The notes: generated by a model not told the origin, from the letters alone. A DNA stretch of 64,000 nt from Rapana venosa (GCA_028751875.1 CM054157.1:56426955-56490954); one strand, 5' to 3'. Numbered from the stretch's first letter, positions 1 through 30,172 are shown. Translations and numbers: made by a program.

Positions 1-431
1 GTTCATGTATGTGTGTGGCCTGAACTGGTTCATCAGAGGACTGGAGGGGGCATTCTAGAAAGTTGTGTGACAACAGTGCAACATGGATGACAACCATTGA
101 CAGCGTCTGGATATCTTGTTTCTCTTTATGAAAGACACCGAGAGAAGTGGTCACATCATAATAATAACAACAATAATAATAATAAATGGAAATGATATCG
201 CGCTATATCTTGCATTCAACCTATTCTTACACAGTCATGCAACCAATGACAAACAATCAATAGTTTAAACAAACATATTACAAACATGGTATGCTGCAGA
301 CGAAATCGATGAAATAAAAATTATGAAGCATAAGTGTTAGTATATCTTGTTTCTATGAATAAAAGACGTTGAGAGAAGTGGTCACATCATGAGGCTTTAA
401 GTGTTAGGACATCTTGTTTCTATGAACCTGT
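1..431. other. Gene-free left edge with LINE-tail fragment and local duplication
   Basis: No exon of TYW1 could be recognised here. Around 150-230 an (AAT)n run followed by a GCGCTATATCTTG motif is a reversed copy of the AGCGCTATATAA LINE tail described at 46.3 kb. Segments near 108-165, 342-392 and 765-825 share ATCTTGTTTCT and AGTGGTCACAT words, so a piece of about 55 bases was duplicated locally. Confidence 0.5.
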
Positions 432-772
432 AGGGGAGACGGGATAGCCTGGTGGTTAGAGTGATGTATTCATGATCTCCTGACCCGGGTCAGATTCTCA
501 TTCAAGAGGATTTTTCATCTGGAGTTTAACATCAGTGTCGACTCCACTCTCCCCAAAAGTCCTTCGGATGAGACTATAAACCTAGGACCCGTTTGTGAAT
601 GCACGCAGAACATCTTGTGCACATGTTAAAACCTGTTCTGGTTTTCGTATGAGTGGGCCATTGTGTGCTGGTGGAAACAGATGACAGAATTTACAAAGCA
701 GCATACATACAGGGACTGGATGAGAAAAAGCACGAGTGCTTATTCCATTATCCTCGAAATGAAATAAAAGAT
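432..772 (+). mobile_element. SINE-B copy 1 (tRNA-head SINE with LINE-like tail)
   Basis: The head ATAGCCTGGTGGTTAGAGTG resembles a tRNA A box and GACCCGGGTCAGATTCT a decayed B box. The body carries GTTTAACATCAGTG, AAAAGTCCTTCGGATGAGAC and the GCAGAACATCTTG block. The tail is GGGACTGGATG, AAAAAGCACGAGTGCTTATT, then CTCGAAATGAAATAAAA. This is the most frequent SINE in the window. Confidence 0.85.
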
Positions 773-809
773 ACAGACACAAAAGACACTGGTTGACAGG
801 AGTGGTCAC

Positions 810-935
810 ATAATAATAATAATATATGGAATTTATATAGCGCTGAATCTTGTAAAGCAACAAATGAAAGCGCTCAGATGACTTTTAAATTTTGTCATCT
901 GTTCCCACCGGCACACAATGGCCTACATCATCAGG
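810..935 (-). mobile_element. LINE 3' tail (AGCGCTATATAA type) plus SINE-B fragment
   Basis: The (AAT)n run with TGGAATTTATATAGCGCT at 815-845 is the reverse complement of the LINE tail seen at 45.8 and 46.8 kb. It is followed by a short inverted SINE-B piece (TTTGTCATCTGTTCCCACC) at about 890-930. Confidence 0.7.
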
Positions 936-1226
936 CTTAAACGTTCACCTTTACTTTGGCTCCTTGCAGGCGGCTGATAAAAGCTGCGGCAACGCCTCCA
1001 CCGTCCAAACCAAACGAGACCAGACAATATACCAGAAAAAGAAAAGGCGTTAACTTGCCCGTTTGACTTTATTTGTCATGAAACAGGTTCAACACATCGA
1101 AAAAGCACAACCCCCCCCCCCCCTCCAACCCCCCCTCCACCCCGCTGTTAACCTGTACACCAGCGCCATGAACAGAGATCCTACACTTCAGTCAGTAAAG
1201 CGCCACACACACACACAGGCCAGTTA

Positions 1227-1804
1227 AAAGAAGGAAGGAAAAAAGAAGAAAGGGAAAAAATAAGGGGGGAAAAGAAGAAAGGAAAAAAAAGAAGAAAGGG
1301 AAAAAATAAGGGGGGAAAAAGAAGAAAGGAAAAAAAAGAAGAAAGGGAAAAAGAAGGGAAAAAAAGAAGGAAAAAAAGAAGGGAGGAAAAAAGAAGGAAT
1401 GGGGGGGAAAGGGGAAAAAGGAAGGAAAAAAGAAGGAAGGGAAAAAAGGAAGGGAAAAAAGAAGGAAGGGAATAAGGAAGGAAAAAAAAGAAGGAAAGGA
1501 AAAAAGGAAGGAAAAAAAGAAGGAGGGAAAAAAGGAAGGAAAAAAAGAAGGAAGGGAAAAAAAGGAAGGAAAAAAAGAAGGGAAAAAGGAAGGAAAAAAA
1601 GAAGGAAGGGAAAAAAAGAAGGAAGGGAAAAAAGGAAGGAAAAAAAGAAGGGGAAAAAAGGAAGGAAAAAAAAGAAGGAAGGGAAAAAAGGAGGAAAAAA
1701 AGAAGGAAGGGGGGAAAAAAGAAGGAAGGAAAAAAATAAGGGGAAAAAAGAAGGAAGGAAAAAAAGAAGGAAAAAAAGAAGGAAGGAAAAAAAGAAGGGA
1801 AAAA
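1227..1804. repeat. Purine-rich (GAAGGAAAAA)n tract
   Basis: Nearly 580 bases consist almost only of A and G on the plus strand, in irregular GAAGG and GAAAAA blocks. It ends 14 bases from the exon 9 donor of TYW1. Open frames across it (poly Lys/Glu or Phe/Pro) are compositional. Long polypurine mirror tracts can form triplex DNA, but that is not shown here. Confidence 0.95.
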
Positions 1805-1818
1805 CAGCCCTGCCCTAC

Positions 1819-21077
<19,259 letters not shown>

Positions 21078-21147
21078 TCTCCACTCTAGGGTAGGACCTG
21101 AAAGATGATGATGACGATGATGATGATTATATGTAGTGATATTAGCT

Positions 21148-21788
21148 TTAACCACTACACTGCCTTACCCCGGAAATTTTCCGGGGCTAAACGTGCACCC
21201 TATACGCCTACAACTCGTAAAATTTCCGGGGTGTCGAACCGAAGTAAACAAGCTAGCTGCCTTGACTACAGTTAAAGGGAAAGAACTCCAAAATTAGTGG
21301 AGATCACTCTCCTGTTGCTTGGCAACATTCAGCTGCAAAGACCGTAGCAAAAACGATCGTTTTTTTGCTCGTATTTTGTGTTTTTATGCATGACTGTTTT
21401 GGAAGTTCGTGTTCAAAATGGCTGACACTTCTTGTTGAAGGCATAAATAACTTTACACAGCTGTAAAATTGGCAAATAAAACTGTAGATTTACCTAACAG
21501 CGATGAAAACGATCGTGTATGATTCAGCTGATCGTGCATTTAAAAAAAAAAGAAAGAGATTTGGCCTAGACTTATGTTTGACGTTATTGAGATCGGGGGT
21601 ACTCAGAACGACAGTGGTGATACAGAAATCGTATTTTTGGTCAATTTTTTTACATTTTAATTAGGCAGACTATCAGGAATATTCATGTGGTAGTTTCTGA
21701 GTAAGAGGGATATGAAAATAACAGTGGTACATAAGAATTTTATTCCCCGCATATAGGGTGCACTTGCACTGGGCAGTGAAGAGGTTGA
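21148..21788. mobile_element. piggyBac-like MITE
   Basis: The left end reads TTAACCACTACACTGCC and, further in, GTGCACCCTATACGC. The right end, reverse-complemented, reads TTCAACCTCTTCACTGCCC and AAGTGCACCCTATATGC. These are inverted copies of each other. The TTAA at the left border is the piggyBac target; the right copy has become TTGA. About 640 bases with no transposase frame. A small palindrome CCCCGGAAATTTTCCGGGG lies near the left end. It sits about 50 bases upstream of the TYW1 exon 1 acceptor. Confidence 0.75.
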
Positions 21789-21799
21789 AATGAGGAGGA

Positions 21800-22800
21800 C
21801 ATGTGCAGAGAGGTCTACTTTTCTCATCTTACCAAACCTGCTCCCAACTAACGACGACAAAACCCCCTAACTTCTGCTGTGTCCTTGTAAAGGCATGCTG
21901 CTTTCAGGAGGATCAAACCCCACACCTCCCAGTTGACACAAAGGACAGAACAAAGCACTAACCACTGTTCAAAAAGAAAGCTACAGCTTCCTAAAAAACA
22001 AAAAATCCCCAAAGCTTACTGAAATGTATTTTAAAAATTGAATTTGTTCAACTTACTTGATTTAGAAGGTTTCATAACATCAGTTCACCTTTACTCGGGG
22101 CTTTAGTGTCATAAATTATAAAAGAGTGAAACTCCCTTGACTTGATTGTCAATTTGATATCAAAATAAGTGTGCACATCTGAATTGAACATTTAGTCTGT
22201 GTATACATGGATAAAAATGTCCAGAGAAATGTATGTAATATACTAATAATAGGGGCTGAAGTAGCTCAGTGTGATAACAATAACAATAAATATTAGACTC
22301 ATGTCATGAACGTTAGAACTTCAAAAAAGTCACTATCAAGCCACCAGGCTAGAGTGAAGTTGTGTTGCTGTTGGTGGTTGCCAGTGGATGTTTGTTTGTT
22401 TGTTTGTTTATTTTGGTGTGGGCTTTTTTTGGGAGGGGGTGTCTTGGTTTTTGGGGGTGGTCGTGGGGGGAGGGAGCTGATTTTAACTCCATTCCCCGCA
22501 TGCCAGTCCTTCAGATACTCCTGCAATTTCAAAGCCCAGTCAGTGAGTGCAGACCTAACTGTTATGCATAGCATCTTGCACACCAAAACTCCTATCTTTT
22601 TATTAGAAGAGTACGCTTAATTAAATGCATACACGACACAGACATACCCATAGTTTGAATTCGAAGAGTGTGAGAGCAGAAGAATGATTGTAAAATAATC
22701 ATGTCATCATAATAATTACGTGTACAGTCTCACACAATCTGACAACTGGAAATGCTGATTTTCCAACAGCTAAAACAAGATGCTGGCATTAAGATAGATC
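21800..22800. other. Intron-like sequence with one decayed SINE
   Basis: Mostly unassigned. At about 22470-22620 weak SINE-C-like words remain (GATTTTAACTCCATTCCCCG, GCATAGCATCTTGCACACC, TTAGAAGAGTACG). A (TTTG)n run lies at 22389-22410. Confidence 0.5.
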
Positions 22801-22804
22801 CAGG

Positions 22805-23108
22805 CAGAACAGGATAGCCTGGTGGTTAGAGTGATGCAATCATGATCTGCTGACCCAGGTTCAAATCTCTTTCAAAAGATTTTTCCTTTGGAGTTAACAT
22901 CAGTGCCAACTCCACCCCCCCCCCCCCCCAGCGCATGCAGAACATCTTGCGCACACGTTAAAACCTGTTCCACTCTTCGCAAGAATAGGTCATTGTGTTC
23001 TGGTGGGAACGGTTGACAATATTTACAAAAATGCATACACATGGGGGACTGGATGGAAAAAAGCACATAATTGCTTATTCTGTTATCCTTGAAATAAAAG
23101 AATGGAAT
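22805..23108 (+). mobile_element. SINE-B copy 3
   Basis: A box GATAGCCTGGTGGTTAGAGT, B box GACCCAGGTTCAAATCTC, then GGAGTTAACATCAGTGCCAA. About 60 bases of the middle are replaced by a C run. The tail GGGGACTGGATGGAAAAAAG and GTTATCCTTGAAATAAAAG is intact. Confidence 0.9.
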
Positions 23109-23334
23109 TTTTAAAAAAAAGATAAATTAATATGAAGAGCTCTGTCAACACACAGTCTATAGTCTACATCAGTACATGTATACATATACATGTACACCTT
23201 GTTCAGAAAGCTCTGTCATTGGATTTCTATCATACCAGTGCATCACCACATGGTGTTTGTTACTCCTTGGGGAATCTGTGGGGTTCTGCATCAAACTTTT
23301 TCAGCCAAGTGGCTTTATAAATTTATTTTTCCTG

Positions 23335-23700
23335 TATTTTATTTTATCCTTTTATTTTATTTCGAGGATAGTGGAAGAAGCACTCATAATGTACTTTTTT
23401 ACATCCAGTCCCCATGTGTATACAGTTAGGTAAATTCTGTCATCCGTTCCCACCACCACACAATGGCCTACTCTTCCAAAAAATTGGAAAGGGTTTTAAC
23501 ATGTGCGCAAGATGTTCTGTGTGCCTTCGCACATGGGACTCGGTTTATAGTCTCATCCAAAGGACTTTTAGGGGGAGTGGGATCAGCACTAATGTTAACT
23601 CCACAGGAAAAATCTTCTTGAAAAAGATTCAAACCTGGGTCAGCAGATCACAAGTGCAATAAGCATCATTCTATTCTAACCACCAAACTATCCTGTTGAG
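23335..23700 (-). mobile_element. SINE-B copy 4
   Basis: Inverted copy: tail TTTATTTCGAGGATAGTGGA, TTTTTTACATCCAGTCCCCA, the CACACAATGGCCTACTCTTC block, AGTTAACATTAGTGCTG (minus sense) and a worn head near 23690. It lies 230 bases from copy 3 in opposite orientation, so the pair could form a hairpin in RNA. Confidence 0.9.
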
Positions 23701-23758
23701 GTATTGAGCAAGCTGAACTTGAACATGGTAGCTTCCCTCTCGAGGTAACATGCCGAGT

Positions 23759-23789
<31 letters not shown>

Positions 23790-24812
23790 CACACTGACAC
23801 ACACACTGACACACACACACATTATCATTATAATTACATACATGTTCCATTGTTCATCATTCATGCCACAGCCACAGGACATAGCTTGAATACTTTTACC
23901 AATGTACTGTCTTCATTATTTTGTCTTTTGTTACATGAAATGTGGAAGAGGTTTTATTACTTTTTCTGTGGAGTCAGTATCACTGTTGTAGTGGGGTTTT
24001 GTTTGTTTTTCACTGTTGTAGTGTTACTGTTAGCGTTAGCTCCTGGGGAAATGACTTTTCCATGAATTATTGAATACTTCAGAGGAGACTTCAGTTGAAC
24101 CCCCAACCTACACTACAGTACCATCAGATCTTGATTTTAACATTCTACCCACTTAATTTGACTATTCTGCCCCTCCAAATGTAAGACTTTACTCATATTA
24201 GTAATAAACTAATACTTGGTCTCCCTTTCTGTTTCACATGATCAATTTTCTCACTCACACTGTCTCACAACACACACACACACACACACAAGTTTTGAAG
24301 TCGTGGGATGATTGCATCTGTGTATCATAATTCATATTAGTTATTACTAATATTAGTATTACACCCTTAGTTGTAAGTGTAACATTGAACATGTCCTACG
24401 CTACTGGGGATTACATAGGCTGCAAATCTTTGTTACACTGTTGTTATGGATCTAGAAAAAAAAGTCTCTACAAAGATTTTATCACATGACCCATCCACTC
24501 AATGTAGTTTTAACTGTTAGTCACCGTCACTTGATCTAGTAATTATTGTTATTATAGCACACCCCTCGAACAACTAGCCTAAAGCACAATCATCTAACTC
24601 AAACGTGTTCATTTGTACTGTGAAAGTGTTATAAAACCCGATTTCTCGATCCGAACTTGCTCTTCGACGTTTACAGATAATATGTGTGTAAGCATATAAA
24701 TCTTCTTTTCCGAACAAGCTGTAAACCCTTACCTCACTCTGCCTGTAGCGATAATTATTGCAAATAAACTGTTGTTGTGTACGAGTTACACCATGCTTGT
24801 TTCGACCCTCAC
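23701..24812. other. Mostly unique sequence upstream of TYW1 coding exons
   Basis: Contains two short (CA)n runs (23760-23822, 24269-24292) and no recognised transposon or ORF with a motif. If the first exon call at 24813 is right, this is part of intron 1. Confidence 0.55.
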
Positions 24813-24890
24813 CTTCACAATGCGGATGTAGTTGACGTAACAAGACTCTTCACTAGAGAGGTTGGTTTTCGTTTCCGTTTCAGTTTCTCG
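24813..24890 (-). other. Candidate untranslated first exon of TYW1
   Basis: The coding exon at 20949-21097 begins with an acceptor, so an upstream exon is expected. In this unique, repeat-free patch the sequence GTGAAG|GTGAGG forms a near-consensus donor at 24813 on the minus strand. No ATG precedes it in a useful frame, so it would be 5' UTR. The upstream limit is arbitrary. This is inference from one donor and local context. Confidence 0.3.
24831..24889 (-). promoter_or_regulatory. CRE-like site and GAAA-repeat (IRF/ISRE-like) element
   Basis: On the minus strand the sequence GAAACTGAAACGGAAACG is followed by AAAAC, giving successive GAAANN units as in interferon-stimulated response elements bound by IRF proteins. 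About 25 bases further on lies TTACGTCA, the core of a CRE/ATF site. Both sit in or just before the candidate TYW1 first exon. Binding is not shown by sequence alone. Confidence 0.3.
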
Positions 24891-24944
24891 AGGAATCACG
24901 TTTTCTGTGCCAAAATCCTGTCATTATTGCCTGTATCGCATTTG

Positions 24945-25030
<86 letters not shown>
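24945..25030. repeat. (GT)n(GA)n compound microsatellite
   Basis: GT run followed by GA run, then three ACAATG units, joined directly to an inverted LINE 3' end. Confidence 0.97.
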
Positions 25031-25031
<1 letters not shown>

Positions 25032-25625
25032 ATGACAATGACAATGACAAATTCTTTTATTTCGAGGATAATGAATAAGCACACATGTGCTTTTTTACAT
25101 CCAGTCCCCGCCCGTTAGGGATACATCTTAATAATAATAACCCAATACTTATACAGTCTCACAATAAAAACAAGGGGAAATAACCCTTTTCAAAACAGCT
25201 CCCCTCCAACAACCCCCCCCCCCCCCCCCAAAGCAAGTAATTAAAAGAAAATCCTAAAAATACCCCACCCCTACCCCCACCCCCCAAAAATCCCTAACCA
25301 AAACAAACAAACAAACAAAAGAGAAGAAAAAACCAAACCAACAAAAGATGATAAAAAAAGAGAAAAACAGACAAACAACAACAACAACAACAAGAACAAC
25401 GACAAAGCCAAGAAAAATAACACAACCAAACTTAATAAGTCATAAAGATAAACATCTACACATTGTCAAATGGTACGCATACTTGTTACACATAATTATA
25501 AGATATTGAAATAGGGCACTCATTAAAACTTAAGTACAGAGGCAAGTCCAATAAAGTATTGAAAATATAAAAATATGAATCCTTCATCAGTATATACTAT
25601 GACTATAAGCAGGACGATAAAAGGT
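25031..25625 (-). mobile_element. LINE 3' end, copy 1 (SINE-B tail family)
   Basis: Read on the minus strand the sequence ends CCCCGGACTG-like GGGACTGGATGTAAAAAAGC, ACATGTGTGCTTATTCATTA, TCCTCGAAATAAAAGAATTT, then GTCATTGTCATTGTC(TC)n. Upstream of this tail there is no SINE-B body but about 550 bases shared with 26160-26760. It therefore looks like the 3' UTR of the LINE that shares its tail with SINE-B. No RT frame remains. Confidence 0.6.
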
Positions 25626-25656
<31 letters not shown>

Positions 25657-26060
25657 TGTGTGTGTGTGTATTTCAGAGATAATATCCAATATATAATTCC
25701 CAAAACAGTATGCGATCCCATCAACACTCATTTTAGATTATACTCGTTTCAAATTATATGTCATGATAATGAAATAAATTTAATACCCATACATCCACAC
25801 AATAAAAACAAGAAACAAACCAAGAAGAAATTTAAAACTATACAGTCGTTGAGGGAGAGAATATGAGTGGGTGAGTGAGTGAGTGAGTGTGTGGTGTGTG
25901 TGTGTGTGTGTGTGTGTTTGTGTTTGTTTGAGCGTGTGTGTGTGGGGGTGGGGGGTGGGGGGTGTTTCAGGGATAATACTAAATATGTAATACTCACATA
26001 GCACACGATCAACACAAACACTTTTAAATTATGCTCATGCAAATTGAATGTCATGGTAAT
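25626..26060. repeat. Two related 190-bp blocks separated by (GT)n and (GA)n
   Basis: 25670-25800 (TTCAGAGATAATATCCAATA, TTCAAATTATATGTCATGAT) and 25965-26075 (TTCAGGGATAATACTAAATA, GCAAATTGAATGTCATGGTA) are diverged copies, each bordered by GT/GA microsatellite. They probably belong to the same LINE 3' region. Confidence 0.65.
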
Positions 26061-26079
26061 AAAATAAGTGCAATACCCA

Positions 26080-26080
26080 T

Positions 26081-26157
<77 letters not shown>
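26080..26157. repeat. (GA)n microsatellite
   Basis: About 38 GA units abutting the second inverted LINE 3' end. Confidence 0.98.
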
Positions 26158-26162
<5 letters not shown>

Positions 26163-26758
26163 AATGACAAATTCTTTTATTTCGAGGATAATGAATAAGC
26201 ACTCATGTGCTTTTTTACATCCAGTCCCCGCCCGTAGGGATACATCTTAACAATAACCCAACACTTATACAGTCTCACAATAGAAACATGGGGAAATAAC
26301 CCTTTTCAAAGCAGCCCCCCCCCCCCCCCCCAACAACTCCCCCCCCCCCCCCCCCCCAAAGCAAACTAATAAAAGAAAACCCTAAAAACATCCCCCATCA
26401 CACCCCCCCTACCCCCACCCCCCACCCCCCAAAAAAAACCAACAACCAACCCACAACCAAAACAAACAAACAAACAAAAGAGAAAGAAAACCAAACCAAC
26501 AAAAGAAGAAAAAAAGAGAAAAAGAAACAACAACAACAACAAAACCAAGAAGAATAACAACCAAACTTAATAAGTCACAAAGATAAACATCTACACATTA
26601 TCAAATGGTACATATATACTTGTTACACATAACAATAAGATATTGAAATAGGGCACTCGTTAAGAATTAAGTGCAGAGGACAAGTCCAATAAGTATTGAA
26701 AATATAAAATATGAATTCTTCATCAGGATACACCATAACTATAAGCAAAATGATAAAA

Positions 26759-26760
<2 letters not shown>
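26158..26760 (-). mobile_element. LINE 3' end, copy 2
   Basis: Near-duplicate of 25031-25625: same GAATAAGCACTCATGTGCTT hairpin, CATCCAGTCCCCGCCCGTAG, CACTTATACAGTCTCACAAT, poly-C patch and GATATTGAAATAGGGCACTC. Both ends border (GA)n. It is a local duplication or a second insertion of the same element. Confidence 0.65.
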
Positions 26761-26818
<58 letters not shown>

Positions 26819-26848
26819 TGTGTGTGTGTGTATTTCAAAGAAGAGAGA

Positions 26849-26923
<75 letters not shown>
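26761..26923. repeat. (GA)n/(GT)n microsatellite
   Basis: Long GA run with a short GT and TTTCAAAG interruption. Arg/Glu frames through it are compositional. Confidence 0.97.
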
Positions 26924-26929
<6 letters not shown>

Positions 26930-27340
26930 ACATTCTTTTATTTCGAGGATAATGAATAAGCACCCATGTGCTTTTTTACATCAAGTCCCCGCCCTTACGG
27001 ATATATATGATAATAAACTAAAATAAAGCCCATAGCAATACAATTACACAGCTTACAGGAAAAATATCTACACAAAAATCCCCACAAAAATCACCGAAGA
27101 GAGAGAGAAAGAAAAAAAAAAGTAGCAACAAGTAAGAAAGAAAGCAGAACAGAAAACACAGAAACAATCGAAAAAACAGCAAGAACCAAGAGCAAAACAA
27201 AAACGGCAACAACAAGGGGAGAGGGAACAACCAAATAGTCCCCCCTAAAAAAAAACAACAACAACCCCAAACCCAAACCAAAACAGAACCAAACAAAGCA
27301 AAACCACTATAAAATAAAGGAGAACAAACCACGTAAATAG
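26924..27340 (-). mobile_element. LINE 3' end, copy 3 (diverged)
   Basis: Starts with CATTCTTTTATTTCGAGGAT, GAATAAGCACCCATGTGCTT, TTTTACATCAAGTCCCCGCC, i.e. the same tail in minus orientation, followed by a different AC-rich 3' UTR-like stretch. Confidence 0.55.
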
Positions 27341-27460
27341 TTTCATTTTGGCTAACAGAAAGAAACGTCAAAAGTTCTTTGTGCTTTTATGGGAGGCAAC
27401 AGCAATAGTAAACTACATGAAACAAATATTGTAGAAGCAATTTGCATCCCCATGCACACG

Positions 27461-27477
27461 TACACACACACACACAC

Positions 27478-27508
<31 letters not shown>

Positions 27509-27540
27509 TACCCACACGCGCGCGCGCGCACGCACTCACA
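27461..27540. repeat. (CA)n with GCGCGC core
   Basis: CA run ending in CACACGCGCGCGCGCGCAC, an alternating purine-pyrimidine tract. Confidence 0.96.
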
Positions 27541-27785
27541 CCATGCATCAATGTCAACATAAAAATCTTTATGAATATCATGTATAGTCATAGAGAAGGA
27601 CATCTGCATTTTGGAATTAGCTATACATAATTGGTACGCTCAAAACAAGATATCAAAATAAAACATTCACTGAATCTCAAATACAGTCAATTTAGGGAGT
27701 AGAACTGAAATATTAAATCTGAATAAAGCATTCAACGGGATACTAATTGTAAATACGACGATTAAATCTATAAGCAAATAATAAA

Positions 27786-27787
<2 letters not shown>

Positions 27788-27826
<39 letters not shown>

Positions 27827-27848
27827 GAGAGAGAGAGAGAGAGAGAGC
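27788..27848. repeat. (GA)n at gap edge
   Basis: GA run just before the N gap, preceded by sequence related to 25480-25625, so the gap probably hides another LINE 3' end. Confidence 0.9.
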
Positions 27849-27860
27849 CAGTGCATTTTA

Positions 27861-28360
27861 NNNNNNNNNNNNNNNNNNNNNNNNNNNNNNNNNNNNNNNN
27901 NNNNNNNNNNNNNNNNNNNNNNNNNNNNNNNNNNNNNNNNNNNNNNNNNNNNNNNNNNNNNNNNNNNNNNNNNNNNNNNNNNNNNNNNNNNNNNNNNNNN
28001 NNNNNNNNNNNNNNNNNNNNNNNNNNNNNNNNNNNNNNNNNNNNNNNNNNNNNNNNNNNNNNNNNNNNNNNNNNNNNNNNNNNNNNNNNNNNNNNNNNNN
28101 NNNNNNNNNNNNNNNNNNNNNNNNNNNNNNNNNNNNNNNNNNNNNNNNNNNNNNNNNNNNNNNNNNNNNNNNNNNNNNNNNNNNNNNNNNNNNNNNNNNN
28201 NNNNNNNNNNNNNNNNNNNNNNNNNNNNNNNNNNNNNNNNNNNNNNNNNNNNNNNNNNNNNNNNNNNNNNNNNNNNNNNNNNNNNNNNNNNNNNNNNNNN
28301 NNNNNNNNNNNNNNNNNNNNNNNNNNNNNNNNNNNNNNNNNNNNNNNNNNNNNNNNNNNN
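27861..28360. other. Assembly gap of 500 N
   Basis: Exactly 500 N, a fixed-size scaffold placeholder; true length unknown. Confidence 1.
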
Positions 28361-28479
28361 AACGCTTCCACCCACCTCTCCCTTTTTTTTTTATTTTTTT
28401 CTTTTCCATAAAATCGATTAAGCTTTACCTTGAGAACAAAATATGTTGTTAACAAAATTGTGAATGTTAAATGTTGTGA

Positions 28480-28526
28480 GTGGTGAGTGAGCGTGTGTGT
28501 ACGCAAAAGTAGGATGGTTGGTTGTG

Positions 28527-28557
<31 letters not shown>

Positions 28558-28625
28558 TGTGTGTAGTGTGTGTGTGTGTGTGTGTGGGTGTGTTTGTGTG
28601 TGTGTTTGTTGTGTGTGTGTTGTGA
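28480..28625. repeat. (GT)n microsatellite
   Basis: GT-rich with GTGTGGTG and GTTTGT interruptions. Confidence 0.95.
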
Positions 28626-28744
28626 AAAATCAACAAACTTTCAATTTAATATAATACGCTCAAGAATTGAATATCATTGTTTCAGAAGTATAGCTTTTGT
28701 TTAAATATTTTATTTCTTGTGTTGGGATTCTTAAAAAAATATTA

Positions 28745-28905
28745 GAACGTGTGACCTGAATATCAGGGGTTGGACTGATGGTAGTCTCAGATAACTTTGA
28801 TCTCTACCCGAAGTGGAATAGTGGCTGCCTTTGGTGGCGGGCAAAAAACGGTAGCACACACAAAACCTGACCATTGGTGAACCTCGGAGCTCTAGCCAAG
28901 GAACG
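28745..28905 (+). mobile_element. SINE-C 3' half
   Basis: CGAAGTGGAATAGTGGCTGC, GGTGGCGGGCAAAAAACGGT, GGTGAACCTCGGAGCTCTAG and CCAAGGAACG are the SINE-C 3' body; the 5' part is missing. Confidence 0.75.
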
Positions 28906-28917
28906 AAAAAAAAAGAA

Positions 28918-28956
28918 ACCACCACCACCACCACACCACCACAACAACAACAACAC

Positions 28957-29013
<57 letters not shown>

Positions 29014-29023
29014 ACACACAACA

Positions 29024-29075
<52 letters not shown>
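28918..29075. repeat. (CA)n microsatellite
   Basis: CACCAC then a long CA run joining a SINE-C 3' end to the head of a SINE-B copy. Confidence 0.97.
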
Positions 29076-29076
<1 letters not shown>

Positions 29077-29400
29077 CCGGATGGTTAGAACTTGCGCTCG
29101 CAATCTGACGAACCGGTTCGATTCCGTTCAAGGGGATATTTTCCCCTGGAGTTAACATCAGTGCAGACTCCACTCTCCCCAAAAGTCCTTCGGATGAGAC
29201 TATAAACCGATGGTCCGTGTGCGAACGCACGCAGAACATCTTGCGCACACGTTAAATCCTGTTCCGCTTTTCGTAAGAGTAGGCCATTGTGTGCCGGTGG
29301 GAACAGATGACAGAATTTACTAAACCGCATACACATGGGGACTGGATGTAAAAGAAAAAGCACATCAGTTCTTATTCATTATCCTCGATATAAGAGAATG
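29076..29400 (+). mobile_element. SINE-B copy 5
   Basis: CCGGATGGTTAGAACTTGCG A box, ACCGGTTCGATTCCGTTCAA B box, GGAGTTAACATCAGTGCAGA, AAAAGTCCTTCGGATGAGAC, CGCACGCAGAACATCTTGCG and the full tail. One of the best preserved copies; useful as family reference. Confidence 0.95.
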
Positions 29401-29820
29401 AAATAAATAACACACACACCACACACACACATGCTATGAGAACTGTTTAATTTTTATACATAAAAACAAACATGGCACCAACACATGAATTCAGTACGAG
29501 TACAACAAGCATAAGCTTAAGAAAAGAGGACTCTCGAAAAAAAACCCACAATAGGCTGCAGCTTACCAATATCACATGATATCAACAATCAATAAAGAAA
29601 GAACATAACGTGTTCATACTGTGAAAATATCAGGAAAAGAAACAACAAACAAACAAAGAAAATAGAACAAAACAAAGACGATAGGAAGGGGTAGATGTAT
29701 GAACAAGATAAAAACAAGCATGCAACATGATCATGATACAAGCTGGGACAAGATCTATACCAGGAAGGGTACTGAACTGTAGACTCCTTTAGTTCCTGAT
29801 GGTACAGGTGATAACTTGAA
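29401..29820. other. AT-rich sequence, no feature assigned
   Basis: Mixed sequence with short CA and AAC runs. No motif-bearing frame and no recognised transposon. Confidence 0.5.
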
Positions 29821-30172
29821 ACGTGTGTATGTGAATGCTTGACTGTAACCGTTGAAAAATAAAGATTATTCTCTCTCTGTGCCTCTCTCTGTCTGTCTGT
29901 CTGTCTGTTCTGTCTGTCTGTCTCTCTGTCTCTCTCTCTCTTCTCTCTCTCTCTCTCTCTCTCTTCTGTCTGTCTGTCTGTCTGTCTGTATGTCAATGCA
30001 TTTATGTAACCCCTGAAAAATAAAGATTACTCTCTCTCTGTCTCTGTCTCTCTGTGTGTATGTGAATGCTTATCTGTAACCCTTGAAAAATAAAGATTTA
30101 TTCTGTGTGTGTGTGTGTGTGTATGTGTGTGTTGTGAATGCTGTATCTGTAACCCTTGAAAAATAAAGATTA

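Noticed and set aside
961..1045. Possible TYW1 exon 10 (minus strand GCCGCAGC-rich patch)
   Set aside because: Translation in all frames lacks the expected HHTNP segment and no acceptor with a pyrimidine tract fits.
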